From contig NZ_FMAF01000003.1 of the NCBI RefSeq assembly GCF_900094565.1, forward strand, positions 62,001 to 126,000: a stretch of DNA of 64,000 nt, read 5' to 3'. The position numbers and the translations under genes are program-made. Each line of letters opens with the position of its first letter. Positions within the stretch are counted from its first letter, which is position 1. Shown here in pieces: positions 17,490 to 25,670 of this stretch. Origin of the DNA: Martinezella lusitana. GTDB taxonomy: Bacteria; Pseudomonadota; Alphaproteobacteria; Rhizobiales; Rhizobiaceae. The notes beneath the pieces were generated by a model. It did not search any database. It was not told the origin of the DNA and saw nothing but the letters and a program-made list of their open reading frames with translations.

Positions 17490-17923
17490 TGCGCGCCCTC
17501 CGATCCATCTGCCAGCACCTTCAGCTCCTTGGTCCGCTGCTGCGTCAAAGTCGTCTTGCAACCGGAAACGAGCAGCGGCTCCATCGTTCCGCCCCGGGCT
17601 TCGAAACCTTCCGCCTCGCACTGGCTGTCACGGAAATCGATCCAGGCGCGCTGTGCCTTCACCAATGCCTTTTCCGCGCCCTTGATATCGGCGTCGAGGT
17701 CGGCATCTATCGCGACCATGGCGGTACGGGTCTTCTTGTATTGCTCGTTCAGCGCCTTGTCGGCCCTCTGAAAATCGAGGGCGGCGCAGGTGTTCATATC
17801 CGTCTGCGTCTGGGCATTCTTGCAATCGATTTTCGGTTGATCCGCGTCGCTTTGCGCAAACGCCTGACCGCACATCAAAACCGCCGCAACAAACGGACCG
17901 AATGCAACCAATTTCAAAGACAT
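17486..17923 (-). CDS. LprI-like (DUF1311) exported protein
   Basis: A 145-residue protein with a signal peptide (about 1-23, ending GQAFAQS). The mature part has the DUF1311/LprI pattern: CKNAQTQTDMNTCAA, a helical DKALNEQYKKT segment, AQRAWIDFRDSQC and a later Cys, giving four conserved cysteines for two disulfides. Relatives include the mycobacterial lysozyme inhibitor LprI, but most are uncharacterised periplasmic proteins. It follows ureB by 17 bases and overlaps the GT29-like gene by 4 bases. Nothing links it to nickel or urea chemistry directly. Confidence 0.82.
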   Translation of the reverse strand: MSLKLVAFGPFVAAVLMCGQAFAQSDADQPKIDCKNAQTQTDMNTCAALDFQRADKALNEQYKKTRTAMVAIDADLDADIKGAEKALVKAQRAWIDFRDSQCEAEGFEARGGTMEPLLVSGCKTTLTQQRTKELKVLADGSEGAQ

Positions 17924-17940
17924 GTCGCTCCCCCGCGAGC

Positions 17941-18246
17941 CTAGAGCTTGCCCATGACCTGCTGCCGAAAGCCATAGACTTCGCGCTTGCCGGAAAGTGG
18001 GATGAGCGTCACCGAGCGCGTCTGGCCCGGCTCGAAACGCACCGCGGTGCCGGCGGGAATATCGAGCCGCATGCCCTTCGCCCTGTCGCGATCGAAGGAT
18101 AGGCCGCCGTTCGTTTCGGCAAAATGATAGTGGCTGCCGACCTGCACCGGCCTGTCGCCGGTATTGGAAACCTCAAGCGTTACTGTGGGTGCACCGACAT
18201 TGAGTTCGATATCGCCGCTTGCGGCAATGATTTCGCCTGGGATCAT
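17941..18246 (-). CDS. ureB: Urease beta subunit UreB
   Basis: The 101-residue structural subunit forms the (UreABC)3 trimer with ureA and ureC products. MIPGEI at the start, [17 protein letters not shown] and the C-terminal KREVYGF are family hallmarks. The ATG at 18246 is chosen because it matches the standard N-terminus; the open frame runs 43 codons further upstream without resemblance to UreB. It is separated from ureA by the Cys-rich DUF1272-type gene. Confidence 0.97.
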   Translation of the reverse strand: MIPGEIIAASGDIELNVGAPTVTLEVSNTGDRPVQVGSHYHFAETNGGLSFDRDRAKGMRLDIPAGTAVRFEPGQTRSVTLIPLSGKREVYGFRQQVMGKL

Positions 18247-18257
18247 GGTCTTTCTCC

Positions 18258-18512
18258 TTATGCAGCCCGGACGGGCGCACAGCCTTCCGCTTTCAGAACA
18301 CGTTTGGTCGACGCAGGATATTTGGCGAGCAACGCCGCCGGGCGAATGGGACGCTGAACGAGTTCGCCGCCGCAATTCGGGCAGATGCCGCCGAGAACAT
18401 TACCGACGCAATTAACGCAGAACGTGCACTCGAAGGTGCAGATCATCGCATCAAGGCTTTCCGGCGGCAAATTCCGGTCGCAGCATTCGCAATTGGGTCT
18501 GAGTTCCAGCAT
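18258..18512 (-). CDS. DUF1272-type cysteine-rich protein
   Basis: An 84-residue protein with nine cysteines: a CECC cluster at 8-11, C25, C29, C32, C35 and a CPNC pair at 44-47. The beginning [11 protein letters not shown] and the ICTFECTFC stretch match what I recall as DUF1272, a small zinc-ribbon-like family of unknown role. The last 35 residues are basic and Cys-free. It lies 7 bases after ureA and 11 before ureB, so it is cotranscribed with the urease structural genes. A metal-handling role is tempting but unproven. Confidence 0.82.
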   Translation of the reverse strand: MLELRPNCECCDRNLPPESLDAMICTFECTFCVNCVGNVLGGICPNCGGELVQRPIRPAALLAKYPASTKRVLKAEGCAPVRAA

Positions 18513-18519
18513 CGCAACC

Positions 18520-18822
18520 TCAGCGGATTGGTTCGTGCACGGTCACCAGCTTGGTTCCATCCGGAAACGTCGCCTCGACCTGTACGTCATGGATCATCTC
18601 GGCAATGCCCTCCATCACCTGATCGCGGGTGATGACGTGGGCGCCGGCCTCCATCAGCTCGGCAACCGGACGGCCATCCCGCGCGCCCTCGACCACGAAG
18701 TCGGTGATCAGCGCGATGGCCTCGGGATGATTGAGCTTGACGCCACGCTCCAGCCGCCGCCGCGCCACCATTGCCGCCATGGAAATCAGCAGCTTGTCTT
18801 TTTCTCTCGGAGTGAGGTTCAT
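18520..18822 (-). CDS. ureA: Urease gamma subunit UreA
   Basis: The 100-residue smallest urease subunit. [13 protein letters not shown] at the start, [13 protein letters not shown] in the middle and [17 protein letters not shown] at the end are the standard family sequence. It follows ureD by 31 bases, with a gag-rich ribosome site before the ATG. It assembles with UreB and UreC in the cytoplasm. Confidence 0.97.
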   Translation of the reverse strand: MNLTPREKDKLLISMAAMVARRRLERGVKLNHPEAIALITDFVVEGARDGRPVAELMEAGAHVITRDQVMEGIAEMIHDVQVEATFPDGTKLVTVHEPIR

Positions 18823-18853
18823 CGCCTACCTATGTAATTGCTGTTTTCTCGGA

Positions 18854-19675
18854 CTACAGGTTCCAGACTTTCGGCACTGGCGCTCCGTTGCGCAAGGCGG
18901 AAATGATCGGGATCAGGATTTTTCTGAGCGCGAAACCATCGGAGGCCGCAAGCCGCACCACGAGCTTCTCTCTCCAGTGGCTGACGCCTCCCATATGGCT
19001 TTCGACAAGCGGCCGGACCTGGCGCAGATAGGTTTCCGCCAGCGGTCCGGCATAAAGCAGCGTCGCGAAGGCGACCTGGCCGCTGAGCACGGCATTCTCG
19101 GCCGTCAAAGCCGCAATATCGCCACCAAGCCTCAGTTCCTCGGCATGGATCAGGCGCCCGTCGCGGCGGATGCGCCAACGATCACGGAACAGCCCCTGCA
19201 CCATCGTCTCGCCCATTGCCTTCCGTCCCAGCAGAATCGCCTCAACGGCAAGAAATTCGGCTGTTTCGTCAAGCTCGACATGCAGCTTGCGAGACAGCGA
19301 GGCGCGGTCGAACAGGATGGTTTCCTGCGGCAGCCAATCGACGCGCGCGCCGGCACCGACCCTGATTGATGTCTCCACCACGGCGCTATCGGCCGAAGCC
19401 TTGTAGATCTTCTCACAGGCCTGGGTGGTCACGTCAATGCGCGTGCTAGGCCCGGCAACGACGCTCCAATCCATACGGTCACCGCCGGTGAGCCCGCCGG
19501 CGGTATTGATGATGACCGCTTCCATGGAACTGTCGAAAGTCTCGGGCAACCGGATCTTCGCCGCTCCTTCCTGGTAAAGCTCGGCAAGACGCGTGCGACC
19601 GCCAAGCGACTTGGCCGCCAGATGGCCGCGACCTCGCGCCCTCTGCGGTCTCGTGCTCGCCGCTGCCATTGCCAT
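18854..19675 (-). CDS. ureD: Urease accessory protein UreD
   Basis: UreD of 273 residues is the scaffold that binds apourease and recruits UreF and UreG for nickel loading. [14 protein letters not shown] and [10 protein letters not shown] are family motifs. ATG 19675 is preceded by ggagag at good distance; the open frame continues to a TTG at 19705 without support. It is the first urease gene, 165 bases after urtE on the same strand, so it may be read from its own promoter or from urt read-through. Confidence 0.95.
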   Translation of the reverse strand: MAMAAASTRPQRARGRGHLAAKSLGGRTRLAELYQEGAAKIRLPETFDSSMEAVIINTAGGLTGGDRMDWSVVAGPSTRIDVTTQACEKIYKASADSAVVETSIRVGAGARVDWLPQETILFDRASLSRKLHVELDETAEFLAVEAILLGRKAMGETMVQGLFRDRWRIRRDGRLIHAEELRLGGDIAALTAENAVLSGQVAFATLLYAGPLAETYLRQVRPLVESHMGGVSHWREKLVVRLAASDGFALRKILIPIISALRNGAPVPKVWNL

Positions 19676-19840
19676 TCGGTCTCTCCGCTCAACACACCAT
19701 GCCAATACCCAGGCATTGAAACCCGGCAGGGAATAAACGCAAGCAATTTCTGTGCCTTATGCAATCGCCTGCAATGGCGATCTGCAATAGGCGACGCCCG
19801 CTGCATTTTTCACCAGACGCTGAAAAGAAAGGCATTCGCC

Positions 19841-20536
19841 TCAGACGGTCAGATGTCTGCGGGCTTCAGGTGTATCCAGCGACTCCGCCAGGCCCTCATG
19901 CACGATCTCGCCGCGATCCATGATGTAGACGTAATCGGCAAGCTCGCGGCAGAAATCGAGATATTGCTCGACCAGCAGGATCGCCATACCGGTGGAATCC
20001 CTGAGATAGCGGATCGCCCGGCCGATATCCTTGATGATCGATGGCTGAATGCCCTCCGTCGGTTCGTCCAGCACCAATATTTTCGGCCGCGTCACCATGG
20101 CCCGCCCGATCGCCAGTTGCTGCTGCTGCCCGCCGGAAAGATCGCCGCCCCGTCGCGACAGCATGGATTTCAGCACCGGAAACAGGCTGTAGATGTCGTC
20201 AGGGATATTGCGGTCGCGGCGAGAGACCGGCGCGTAGCCGGTCTCCAGATTTTCCTTCACGGTCAACAGAGGAAAGATCTCGCGGCCCTGCGGCACATAG
20301 CCGATGCCCTGCCTGGCGCGGGTAAAGGGCGCCATGCCGTTCAGCGTCACGCCGTTAAAGGCGACCGTGCCAGCCGACAGCGCATGCTGGCCGGTGACGG
20401 CGCGCAACAGCGAACTCTTGCCGACGCCGTTGCGCCCAAGGACACAGGTGATCTTGCCCATCTCGGCCTTGATGGAGATGCCGCGCAGCGCCTGTGCCGC
20501 GCCATAATGCAGATTTGCGTTTTCGACTGTCAGCAT
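19841..20536 (-). CDS. urtE: Urea ABC importer ATP-binding protein UrtE
   Basis: A LivF-class ATPase of 231 residues with Walker A GRNGVGKSS, signature LSGGQQQQL and Walker B ILVLDEP followed by TEGIQPSII, the characteristic UrtE variant. With UrtD it powers urea uptake through UrtBC. The start lies 1 base after the urtD stop. It is the last gene of the urtABCDE run, and ureD follows. Confidence 0.95.
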   Translation of the reverse strand: MLTVENANLHYGAAQALRGISIKAEMGKITCVLGRNGVGKSSLLRAVTGQHALSAGTVAFNGVTLNGMAPFTRARQGIGYVPQGREIFPLLTVKENLETGYAPVSRRDRNIPDDIYSLFPVLKSMLSRRGGDLSGGQQQQLAIGRAMVTRPKILVLDEPTEGIQPSIIKDIGRAIRYLRDSTGMAILLVEQYLDFCRELADYVYIMDRGEIVHEGLAESLDTPEARRHLTV

Positions 20537-20537
20537 C

Positions 20538-21293
20538 TCACCGCCCCAAATAATTCTCGATCACCTTCGGATCGTTACTGACGAAATCGATCGAACCCTC
20601 GGCCAGCACCGAGCCTTCCGCCAAACATGTCACCTTGACGCCGAGGTCGCGGATGAAGCCCATGTCGTGCTCGACCACGACGACCGAGCGCGTCTTGGCG
20701 ATCTCCTTCAGCAAGACCGCTGTCTCCGCCGTCTCCGCATCGGTCATGCCGGCAACGGGCTCGTCCACCAAGAGCAACTTCGGCTCCTGCGCGAGCAGCA
20801 TGCCGATCTCCAGCCATTGCTTCTGGCCGTGGGAGAGATTGGCCGCGAGTTCGTCCCGGCGATGCGACAGGCGCACCGTCTCGAGGATTTCGTCGATGCG
20901 GTCGCGATCTGCCGGCGTCAGGCGATAGAACAGCGTCGCGAAGACGCCGCGATTGCGGTTGAGCGCCAGTTCGAGATTGTCCCAGATGGTGTGGCTTTCG
21001 AAGACGGTCGGCTTCTGGAATTTGCGGCCGATGCCGAGCTGGGCGATATCGGCCTCGTCCTTCTTGGTGAGGTCGACCTGGCCGTTGAAGAACACCTCGC
21101 CCTCGTCGGGCCGCGTCTTGCCGGTGATGATATCCATCATCGTGGTCTTGCCGGCGCCGTTCGGGCCGATGATGGCGCGAAGCTCCCCCGGCTCGATGAC
21201 GATCGACAGCGCATTCAGGGCCTTGAACCCGTCGAACGAGACCGAGACGTTGTTGAGGTAAAGCATGCTGTTGGGCTTGATATCCGGGATCAT
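20538..21293 (-). CDS. urtD: Urea ABC importer ATP-binding protein UrtD
   Basis: A LivG-class ATPase of 251 residues: Walker A GPNGAGKTT, signature LSHGQKQWLEIG (His in place of the usual Gly, as in UrtD), Walker B LLLVDEPVAGM and switch His in VVEHDM. The C-terminus ends with the livG-type VIENYLGR. It starts 4 bases after urtC ends. Confidence 0.95.
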   Translation of the reverse strand: MIPDIKPNSMLYLNNVSVSFDGFKALNALSIVIEPGELRAIIGPNGAGKTTMMDIITGKTRPDEGEVFFNGQVDLTKKDEADIAQLGIGRKFQKPTVFESHTIWDNLELALNRNRGVFATLFYRLTPADRDRIDEILETVRLSHRRDELAANLSHGQKQWLEIGMLLAQEPKLLLVDEPVAGMTDAETAETAVLLKEIAKTRSVVVVEHDMGFIRDLGVKVTCLAEGSVLAEGSIDFVSNDPKVIENYLGR

Positions 21294-21297
21294 GGTC

Positions 21298-22458
21298 TCA
21301 CTCCGCCGCCTGTACGGGCTTGCTGGCTTCGTCTTCCGCGGCTTTGGGCTGCGGGCTCTCCGGCTTGCGCCCTCTGCCGATGTAGGGAGCGATCGTTCCG
21401 ACGATGCCCTTGGGCAGGAACAGCGTCACCGCGACGAACAGGCCGCCGAGCGCAAACAGCCAGAAGCTCGGGAACAGGCCGGTGAAAACCGTCTTGCCAC
21501 CATTGACGAGGATGGCGCCGATGATCGGGCCGATCAGCGTTGCCCGGCCGCCAACCGCCGTCCAGATGACCACTTCGATCGAGTTGGCCGGTGCGAACTC
21601 GCCGGGGTTGATGATGCCGATCTGCGGCACATAGAGCGCGCCGGCAATGCCCGCCATCATAGCCGATACCACGAAGACGAAGAGCTTCATGTGCTCGACG
21701 CGGTAGCCGAGGAAACGCGTGCGGCTTTCCGCGTCGCGCACGCCGACCAGCACCTTGCCGAACTTCGAGCGCACGATGGCCGAGGACAGCATCAGCGCCA
21801 GCGCCAGGATCAGCGCTGTGATGGCGAAGAGCACGGCACGCGTGCCGTCGGCCTGAATGTTGAAGCCGAGGATATCCTTGAAGTCGGTCAGACCGTTGTT
21901 GCCGCCAAAGCCCATGTCGTTGCGGAAGAAGGCGAGCAGCAGGGCATAGGTCATCGCCTGCGTGATGATCGACAGATAGACGCCGTTGACGCGTGAGCGG
22001 AAGGCGAACCAGCCGAAGATGAAGGCAAGCAGGCCGGGTGCCGCCAGCACCATGATCATGGCGAACCAGAAATGGTCGAAGCCGTACCAGAACCATGGCA
22101 GTTCCTTCCAGTTCAGGAAGACCATGAAATCAGGCAGGATCGGGTTGCCATAGGTGCCGCGTGAGCCGATCTGCCGCATCAGATACATGCCCATCGCATA
22201 GCCGCCGAGCGCGAAGAAGGCGCCGTGGCCGAGCGAGAGAATGCCGCAATAGCCCCAGACGAGGTCGAGCGCCAAGGCGAGCAGCGCATAGGTCAGATAC
22301 TTGCCGAGCAACGACATCAGGTAGGTCGGCACATGCAGTGCGCTGGTTTCCGGCAGAGCCAAGTTCGACAGCGGCACGAGGAAGGCGACGGCGATCAATA
22401 TCGCGATGGCGATGCTGATGCGGCGGTCGAGCGAGCGCAGGATGAAGGCCGTGATCAT
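21298..22458 (-). CDS. urtC: Urea ABC importer permease UrtC
   Basis: A LivM-type permease of 386 residues with about ten membrane segments. LVWGYCGILSLGHGAFFALGGY is split over TM3-4 and is characteristic of UrtC/LivM. A charged C-terminal tail (about 360-386, rich in Lys, Pro and Glu) follows the last TM. The start overlaps the urtB stop by 4 bases. It forms the urea channel with UrtB. Confidence 0.95.
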   Translation of the reverse strand: MITAFILRSLDRRISIAIAILIAVAFLVPLSNLALPETSALHVPTYLMSLLGKYLTYALLALALDLVWGYCGILSLGHGAFFALGGYAMGMYLMRQIGSRGTYGNPILPDFMVFLNWKELPWFWYGFDHFWFAMIMVLAAPGLLAFIFGWFAFRSRVNGVYLSIITQAMTYALLLAFFRNDMGFGGNNGLTDFKDILGFNIQADGTRAVLFAITALILALALMLSSAIVRSKFGKVLVGVRDAESRTRFLGYRVEHMKLFVFVVSAMMAGIAGALYVPQIGIINPGEFAPANSIEVVIWTAVGGRATLIGPIIGAILVNGGKTVFTGLFPSFWLFALGGLFVAVTLFLPKGIVGTIAPYIGRGRKPESPQPKAAEDEASKPVQAAE

Positions 22459-24080
22459 GCTTCCACCGCCCTTCCCTTGAGCGCAAACAGACCGCGCGGT
22501 CGCTTCTGGATGAAGAGGATGATGAGGACGAGCACGAGGATCTTGCCGAGCACCGCCCCCGCATAGGGTTCAAGGAACTTGTTGAGAATGCCGAGCGAGA
22601 AGGCGCCGACCAGCGTGCCCCAGAGATTGCCGACCCCGCCGAACACCACGACCATGAAGCTGTCGATGATGTAGCTCTGGCCAAGGTTCGGCGAGACGTT
22701 GTCGATCTGCGAGAGCGCGACACCCGCCATGCCGGCAATGCCGGAACCCAGAGCAAAGGTGAAGGCATCGACCCAGGGCGTGCGAATGCCCATGGAGGAA
22801 GCCATGCGCCGGTTCTGCGTCACCGCCCGCATCTGCAGGCCGAAGGCGGAACGCTTCAGCAGCAACAGCAGCGCCACGAAGACACCGAGCGCGAAGACGA
22901 TGATCCAGAGACGGTTCCAGGTGACGGAGAGATAGCCGAGATCGAAAGAGCCGGACATCCAGGAGGGATTGCCGACTTCCTGATTGGTCGGCCCGAAGAT
23001 AGAGCGTACCGCCTGCTGCAGGATCAGCGAGATGCCCCAGGTGGCAAGCAGCGTCTCCAGCGGCCGGCCGTAGAGAAAGCGGATGACGCCGCGCTCGATG
23101 ACGAGGCCGATGGCACCGGTCACGATGAAGGCGACCGGCAAGGCGATCGCCAGCGACCAGTCGAAGAGTTCCGGATAGGATGTGCGGATGACGCTCTGGA
23201 CCATGAAGGTGGAATAGGCGCCGAGCATCACCATCTCGCCATGCGCCATGTTGATGATGCCCATGACGCCGAAGGTGATGGCAAGGCCGATGGCCGCCAG
23301 AAGCAGCACCGAGCCGAGCGACAGGCCGTACCAGACGTTCTGCAACGCATCCCAGAACTTCAACTGTTCCTGGATGCCGGCAATCGCGGCAGCGACGTCC
23401 GGCTTGAGACTGTCATCGACGGAAACGGAGGAGAGGATGCCGATGGCATCACGGCCACCCTCAACCTTGATCGTCTCGATTGCGGCCTTTTTGTCTTCCA
23501 CAGGGCGATCGGAGCTGAGCACGGCAACAGCTCGTGCCCGTTCAAGAGCGACACGAATTTCTGCGTCCTTCTCGTTCTGCAGCGCCGTCTCGACAGCCTC
23601 CAGCGAATCCGCGCTCGGCGATTTCAACACCGATTGCGCCGCCTCCAGGCGGACACCGCGATCCGGGCTCATCAGCGTCAAACTGCCGAGAGCCGCACGA
23701 ACGGCGCGGCGGAGACTGTTGTTGATCTTGATCTTGCCGAGATTGTCCTGGGCTTCCTGCCCGGCCGCCTGCCCCGTAAGTGGGTCCACCAGGGCCATCG
23801 CATCGCCGGAGGACTTGGCGATGAAGACCTGGTTGTCGGATTTCCTGATATAGAGATCGCCATCGGAGAAGGCCTGCAGTGCCGGCACGACCTTGGGGTC
23901 GCCGGTCTTTGCAAGATTCTGGACGATTGCAGCGGCCTGCTGGAAATTGGCCTGACCGAGCGAATTGATGAGGCCGTGAGCATCCTCCTGGGCTCGCAGG
24001 CTCGTGGCCGTTAGCGCCAGCACCAGGCAGAAGCAGGCGACGAGCGCCAAAGCCATGCGGTAAACGAATTTGTCGAACAT
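22455..24080 (-). CDS. urtB: Urea ABC importer permease UrtB with long periplasmic N-domain
   Basis: The protein is 541 residues, much longer than LivH. Residues 1-30 form a signal-like segment; about 35-240 are a soluble, Ala/Leu-rich helical region with HEAT-like character (RRAVRAALGSL, RLEAAQSVLK). The LivH-type permease follows from about residue 245, with GLSLGSVLLLAAIGLAI and NMAHGEMVMLGAY. The extra domain is common in proteobacterial UrtB but has no defined role that I know. urtA lies 72 bases upstream. Confidence 0.95.
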   Translation of the reverse strand: MFDKFVYRMALALVACFCLVLALTATSLRAQEDAHGLINSLGQANFQQAAAIVQNLAKTGDPKVVPALQAFSDGDLYIRKSDNQVFIAKSSGDAMALVDPLTGQAAGQEAQDNLGKIKINNSLRRAVRAALGSLTLMSPDRGVRLEAAQSVLKSPSADSLEAVETALQNEKDAEIRVALERARAVAVLSSDRPVEDKKAAIETIKVEGGRDAIGILSSVSVDDSLKPDVAAAIAGIQEQLKFWDALQNVWYGLSLGSVLLLAAIGLAITFGVMGIINMAHGEMVMLGAYSTFMVQSVIRTSYPELFDWSLAIALPVAFIVTGAIGLVIERGVIRFLYGRPLETLLATWGISLILQQAVRSIFGPTNQEVGNPSWMSGSFDLGYLSVTWNRLWIIVFALGVFVALLLLLKRSAFGLQMRAVTQNRRMASSMGIRTPWVDAFTFALGSGIAGMAGVALSQIDNVSPNLGQSYIIDSFMVVVFGGVGNLWGTLVGAFSLGILNKFLEPYAGAVLGKILVLVLIILFIQKRPRGLFALKGRAVEA

Positions 24081-24152
24081 TGCGCTTGTCCCCTCAAGCT
24101 GCCACGGGCAGAAAAGCCTGCCCGCGGCGGTCTTGCGTTACGGCGGCGAAAA

Positions 24153-25442
24153 TCAGGAACCCTTGCCGCCGCACTTGCCGGTGGAAACGTTGAAGTTGCC
24201 GCAGTTCATCGGCATGCGCCAATCCGAGATCAGATCCTTGCTGTCGGGCAGATAATCGGACCATTCCTTGCCGACCACGGCAGGGGTCTGCGAAACGACG
24301 TCGAATTGGCCGTTCTCCTGCACTTCGCCGATCAGAACCGGCTTGGTGATGTAGTGGTTCGGCATCATGGTGGCGTAGCCGCCGGTGAGGTTCGGAACCG
24401 AGACGCCGACGAGTGCATCGATGACCTTATCGGGATCGGTCGTGCCGGCCTTTTCGACGGCCTTCACCCACATGTTGAAGCCGATATAGGCGGCTTCCAT
24501 CGGGTCGTTCGTGACACGCTTGTCGTTCTTGGTGTAGGCGTGCCATTCCTTGATGAAAGCGGCGTTGGCGGGCGTGTCGACGGACTGGAAGTAGTTCCAG
24601 GCGGCCAGATGTCCCACAAGCGGCTTGGTGTCGACGCCGGCCAGTTCCTCTTCGCCGACCGAGAAGGCGACGACCGGGATATCTTCGGCCTTGACGCCCT
24701 GGTTGCCCAGTTCCTTGTAGAAGGGCACGTTGGCATCGCCGTTGATGGTCGAGACGACGGCCGTCTTCTTGCCGGCTGCGCCGAAGGCCTTGATCTTCGA
24801 GACTTCCGTCTGCCAGTCGGAGAAGCCGAACGGCGTGTAGTTGATGATGATGTCTTCGTCCTTGACGCCCTTGGACTTCAGATAGGCTTCGAGGATCTTG
24901 TTGGTCGTGCGCGGATAGACATAGTCGGTGCCTTCGAGCACCCAGCGCTGCACGCCTTCGTTCTTCATCAGGTAGTCGACGGCGGGGATCGCCTGCTGGT
25001 TGGGAGCAGCACCCGTATAGAAGACGTTGCGCTCGGACTCTTCACCTTCGAACTGAACCGGATAGAACAGGATCGAGTCCAATTCCTTGAAGACGGGCAG
25101 AACCGACTTGCGCGATACGGAGGTCCAGCAGCCGAAGACAGCCGAGACCTTGTCCTTCTGGATCAACTCGCGGGCCTTTTCGGCAAAGAGCGGCCAGTCG
25201 GAAGCCGGGTCGACGACGACGGGCTCGAGCTTCTTGCCGAGAACGCCGCCCTTCTTGTTCTGCTCGGCGATAAGCATCAGCATGGCGTCCTTGAGCGTCG
25301 TTTCCGAAATCGCCATGGTGCCGGAAAGGGAATGAAGGACACCGACCTTGATGGTGTCGTCGGCGGCAAAGGCGCCGTGGAATGCGGTGGTGGACATGAT
25401 GGCGCCAAGCAGCGCGCCGGAGACGAGAGTCTTCAGTTTCAT
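24153..25442 (-). CDS. urtA: Urea ABC importer periplasmic binding protein UrtA
   Basis: The 429-residue binding protein has a signal peptide (about 1-26, ending HGAFAAD). The mature part has the UrtA/AmiC sequence: VGVLHSLSGTMAISE, ELDSILFYPVQFEGEE and NYFQSVDTPAN. It captures urea in the periplasm and delivers it to UrtBC. It is the first gene of urtABCDE and is divergent from the NCS1-type sensor kinase, with 228 bases between the starts. The group usually answers to nitrogen limitation. Confidence 0.96.
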   Translation of the reverse strand: MKLKTLVSGALLGAIMSTTAFHGAFAADDTIKVGVLHSLSGTMAISETTLKDAMLMLIAEQNKKGGVLGKKLEPVVVDPASDWPLFAEKARELIQKDKVSAVFGCWTSVSRKSVLPVFKELDSILFYPVQFEGEESERNVFYTGAAPNQQAIPAVDYLMKNEGVQRWVLEGTDYVYPRTTNKILEAYLKSKGVKDEDIIINYTPFGFSDWQTEVSKIKAFGAAGKKTAVVSTINGDANVPFYKELGNQGVKAEDIPVVAFSVGEEELAGVDTKPLVGHLAAWNYFQSVDTPANAAFIKEWHAYTKNDKRVTNDPMEAAYIGFNMWVKAVEKAGTTDPDKVIDALVGVSVPNLTGGYATMMPNHYITKPVLIGEVQENGQFDVVSQTPAVVGKEWSDYLPDSKDLISDWRMPMNCGNFNVSTGKCGGKGS

Positions 25443-25670
25443 TTGTGGTTCCCCTCTTTTGTCTGCCGCAACGGCCGGTAACGAAGATTAACCGTTGCCT
25501 TCCGCGACTATCCGGCAGCCCCTGGGGAAACCACATACGTAATATGACGTAGGCGCCGGGGCGAAATGTGCAGTCTATGGTGCTCTCATGCCCTTAAGCA
25601 CGGTATCGATCCATGTTACGACATTTCTGGACTGCCGGAATACGATGGGCAGGACTGCTAAAGGGTAAGC
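25443..25670. promoter_or_regulatory. Divergent promoter region between urtA and the sensor kinase gene
   Basis: The 228 bases must carry both the urt operon promoter and the kinase promoter. A perfect dyad tacgt-N6-acgta lies at 25536-25551, about 95 bases from the urtA start. On the urt strand a TTAATC-like -10 can be read near 25485-25490 without a good -35, as expected for an activated promoter. I see no TGGCAC-N5-TTGC sigma-54 element. A ribosome site (aaaggg) precedes the kinase ATG. Confidence 0.5.
25536..25551. promoter_or_regulatory. Inverted repeat tacgt-N6-acgta, candidate regulator site
   Basis: Perfect 5-bp arms with 6-base spacing. LuxR/NarL-type response regulators often bind TACnnnTA-like dyads, and the gene pair read away from this site encodes a kinase and a LuxR-type regulator. 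Binding by that regulator is inference. Confidence 0.45.

Noticed and set aside
25443..25670. Sigma-54 promoter for urtA
   Set aside because: No TGGCAC-N5-TTGC element is found on either strand of the gap, although nitrogen control was expected.
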